Source: Dysgonomonas sp. Marseille-P4677
Lineage (GTDB): Bacteria > Bacteroidota > Bacteroidia > Bacteroidales > Dysgonomonadaceae
Reading direction: 5' to 3'
DNA: 64,000 nucleotides
NCBI RefSeq assembly: GCF_016652235.1
Contig: NZ_JAEPKU010000003.1
Span: 54,866-118,865, forward strand
This document shows, piece by piece, positions 63,601-64,000 of this stretch. The notes beneath the pieces were generated by a model. That model did no database searches. It was not told where the DNA came from and worked only from the letters and a program-made list of their open reading frames with translations. Position 1 is the first letter of the stretch. Each line of letters opens with the position of its first letter. The position numbers and the translations under genes were made by a program.

Positions 63601-63837
63601 TTCAATACTATAGCGACCTTCAATATCAGTAATTGTTCCAATTGTGGTATTGGGTATTGTCACTGTAACACCTGCGAGTGGTCCCAGATTGTCCGAAACG
63701 GTTCCAGTTATTTTCCGGGTAGATTGTTGCGTAATACTTCGTGTGTTATTATCCGATGCAGCTACATGATTTGCAGACAGATAGGATACTCCCAAAAGAC
63801 AACACAGCAAAAGAATAATTTTTTTTCTGTTATCCAT
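60700..63837 (-). CDS. SusC/RagA-family TonB-dependent transporter
   Basis: The 1045-residue outer-membrane importer has a signal peptide, an N-terminal carboxypeptidase-regulatory-like domain (KITGTVSDNLGPLAGVTV, about 42-120), the TonB box region (LDEVVVVGA), and a plug domain (about 130-245) with IRGTNTINSGSNPIYVIDGM and DASATALYGSRGANGVIIVTTKKG. A 22-strand barrel ends at YVFGVNITF. With SusD it takes up alpha-galactoside oligosaccharides, by locus context. There is no N-terminal STN extension, so it is not an anti-sigma-linked transporter. Confidence 0.95.
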   Translation of the reverse strand: MDNRKKIILLLCCLLGVSYLSANHVAASDNNTRSITQQSTRKITGTVSDNLGPLAGVTVTIPNTTIGTITDIEGRYSIEVPEGAKIQFSMIGYTSQLIDTSGKTIINISMEEDSLELDEVVVVGAVMKKSDLTGALSQVDSRALSEKPVTNINAALQGRVSGVFVNPSFKPSDDSSVKIRGTNTINSGSNPIYVIDGMVIENNQGGFNSINVNDVESIQVLKDASATALYGSRGANGVIIVTTKKGKKGIGKASYDGWVGFTTFADRPKTMNAQQLGDLRIDAFANGYLYENPGANRQDYIQNTLLQPGGTAFSQQEFDTYLSGNSYDWLDKVTQTGIEQNHTVSFSNGTDNGSFYLSFGYANVDGLVKGTTQERYTGRINVEYNIKPWLKVGTNTGYNRLRDKIPSDDVFNKAMYANPMLDYTPYMDPATKYNEEYLTIYYRARSGESNNNYNPFNSQDVTRNRIRNRITSSNFVNLKLLNMFDVRTSLSIDYADQSWFEYTPSNIQESIRHTSGDARAKHERWSDFGWQWDNTVSFNRTFSNIHRVSGVLGMSSSQKTRNYTKAEGQRFASDGMLYYNLGGAAALDKTNIDSDFTTSSLLSYYLRATYSYDNKYMFTGTVRRDGSSKFASDYRWGTFPSFSVAWDIASESFMKEQTIFDQLKLRAGYGVVGNQDISEYAYRTLYKTVFNIKDNDYREPSLKNDGLRGTADLTWEKQKQTNIGLDMMFWNSRMNISVDAFYINNDDLLLLRTLAKSSGYTDTWQNIGSVENKGIEISLDADIIKQRDLTWNIAGNISFDKNKVKSFYDDVTRILKVPDREGNLFLNESLNSIYILKSGGIAQTWNRNIWQGVNYNGKTVELGDLFALDTNGDKVVDYDDYVIVGKRDPKFYGGFSTNVNYKGIGLNAIFTYSYGAKKISNYYESLLGSTGTGVATIDLLNRWTPENTDTSIPKAITNASGYNRYNPYELDSFVQNASYLKMSTLTLSYTFPKKLLTPFYCESLRAYFTASNLFTITPYKGMDPEFGDWGYPPSRMYVFGVNITF

Positions 63838-64000
63838 AAGAATATTTTTGGTATTAAAAATTTGAGTTAACTATCCTACTTAAGATTTTAAGGTTATCCC
63901 TTATATCGGGATATTATGATTCAGTACAAATGAATTTCTTTTATTCTGAACATCAGAGTAGAGAATTGTCAAAATATACAATTTTAGTTCTATTATAGTC
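63838..64000. promoter_or_regulatory. Upstream region of the susC-like gene with a small dyad
   Basis: TATCCC (63895-63900) and GGGATA (63908-63913) form a 6-bp inverted repeat about 60 bases before the start. No TAnnTTTG box is recognised on the minus strand. The regulator of the locus is not in the window. Confidence 0.3.

Noticed and set aside
1..64000. CRISPR array, rRNA operon, insertion sequence
   Set aside because: No regularly spaced direct repeats, rRNA segments or transposase genes were found in the window.

Overview
The window looks like a low-GC chromosome of a Bacteroidales bacterium (phylum Bacteroidota), with a Dysgonomonas-like gut or environmental anaerobe as the best guess. 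The evidence is SusC/SusD transport, a type IX secretion sorting tail, Bacteroides-type Tra proteins, the long Bacteroidales form of amidophosphoribosyltransferase, and TAnnTTTG promoter boxes. The genus is an inference from gene content, not a database match.

Positions 1-8738 are the end of an integrative conjugative element. They hold the tail of the mating-apparatus operon (traK partial, traL, traM, traN, traO, traQ and a 44-codon ORF), then cargo (an unknown 135-aa protein, a VOC protein, a DUF1801 protein and a RibD-C/DHFR-like protein). The end carries a RhuM-like protein translationally coupled to a tyrosine integrase, which points at the 3' end of a tRNA-Phe gene (8739-8811, minus strand). 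The tRNA is the likely insertion site; the other end of the element lies left of the window.

Positions 8889-25376 are mostly core genome. A minus-strand operon runs DUF5063 protein, DEDDy exonuclease, CbpA, CbpM, class A beta-lactamase, ThiL. Then come a membrane protein of unknown function, a CDGSH iron-sulfur protein, dnaX, a secreted FISUMP-type protein, the long PurF, guaA, a PhnA/YjdM zinc-ribbon protein, a YycJ-like metallo-hydrolase and a GH123-like lipoprotein. Positions 25640-27933 encode a secreted two-gene unit that includes an L-type-lectin-like protein.

Positions 28029-31793 form a compact sulfur/thiol locus. A MarR regulator precedes a four-module CoA-disulfide-reductase/rhodanese/TusA/DsrE fusion, a DUF6132 membrane protein, a tiny Cys-containing lipoprotein and a thioredoxin lipoprotein. 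Positions 32190-38758 are a housekeeping operon: gltX, waaA, a PgpH-type HD hydrolase, a secreted C1 peptidase and a lipoprotein with a Dabb fold.

Positions 39067-44953 are an L-rhamnose catabolic operon (AraC regulator, rhaB, rhaA, rhaT, rhaD). A UPF0316 membrane protein and an outward-acting GH78 alpha-L-rhamnosidase lie beside it. CydDC-like exporter genes follow at 47894-51128. Positions 51213-63837 are an alpha-galactoside utilisation locus on the minus strand: SusC, SusD, a GH36 alpha-galactosidase, a 1559-aa secreted protein (FG-GAP propeller, GH27-like catalytic domain, Ig domain, type IX sorting tail) and a small outer-membrane barrel.

The most unusual items are the type-IX-secreted giant alpha-galactosidase inside a Sus locus, the five-gene sulfur-transfer locus, and the integrase/RhuM-like pair at the element's end.
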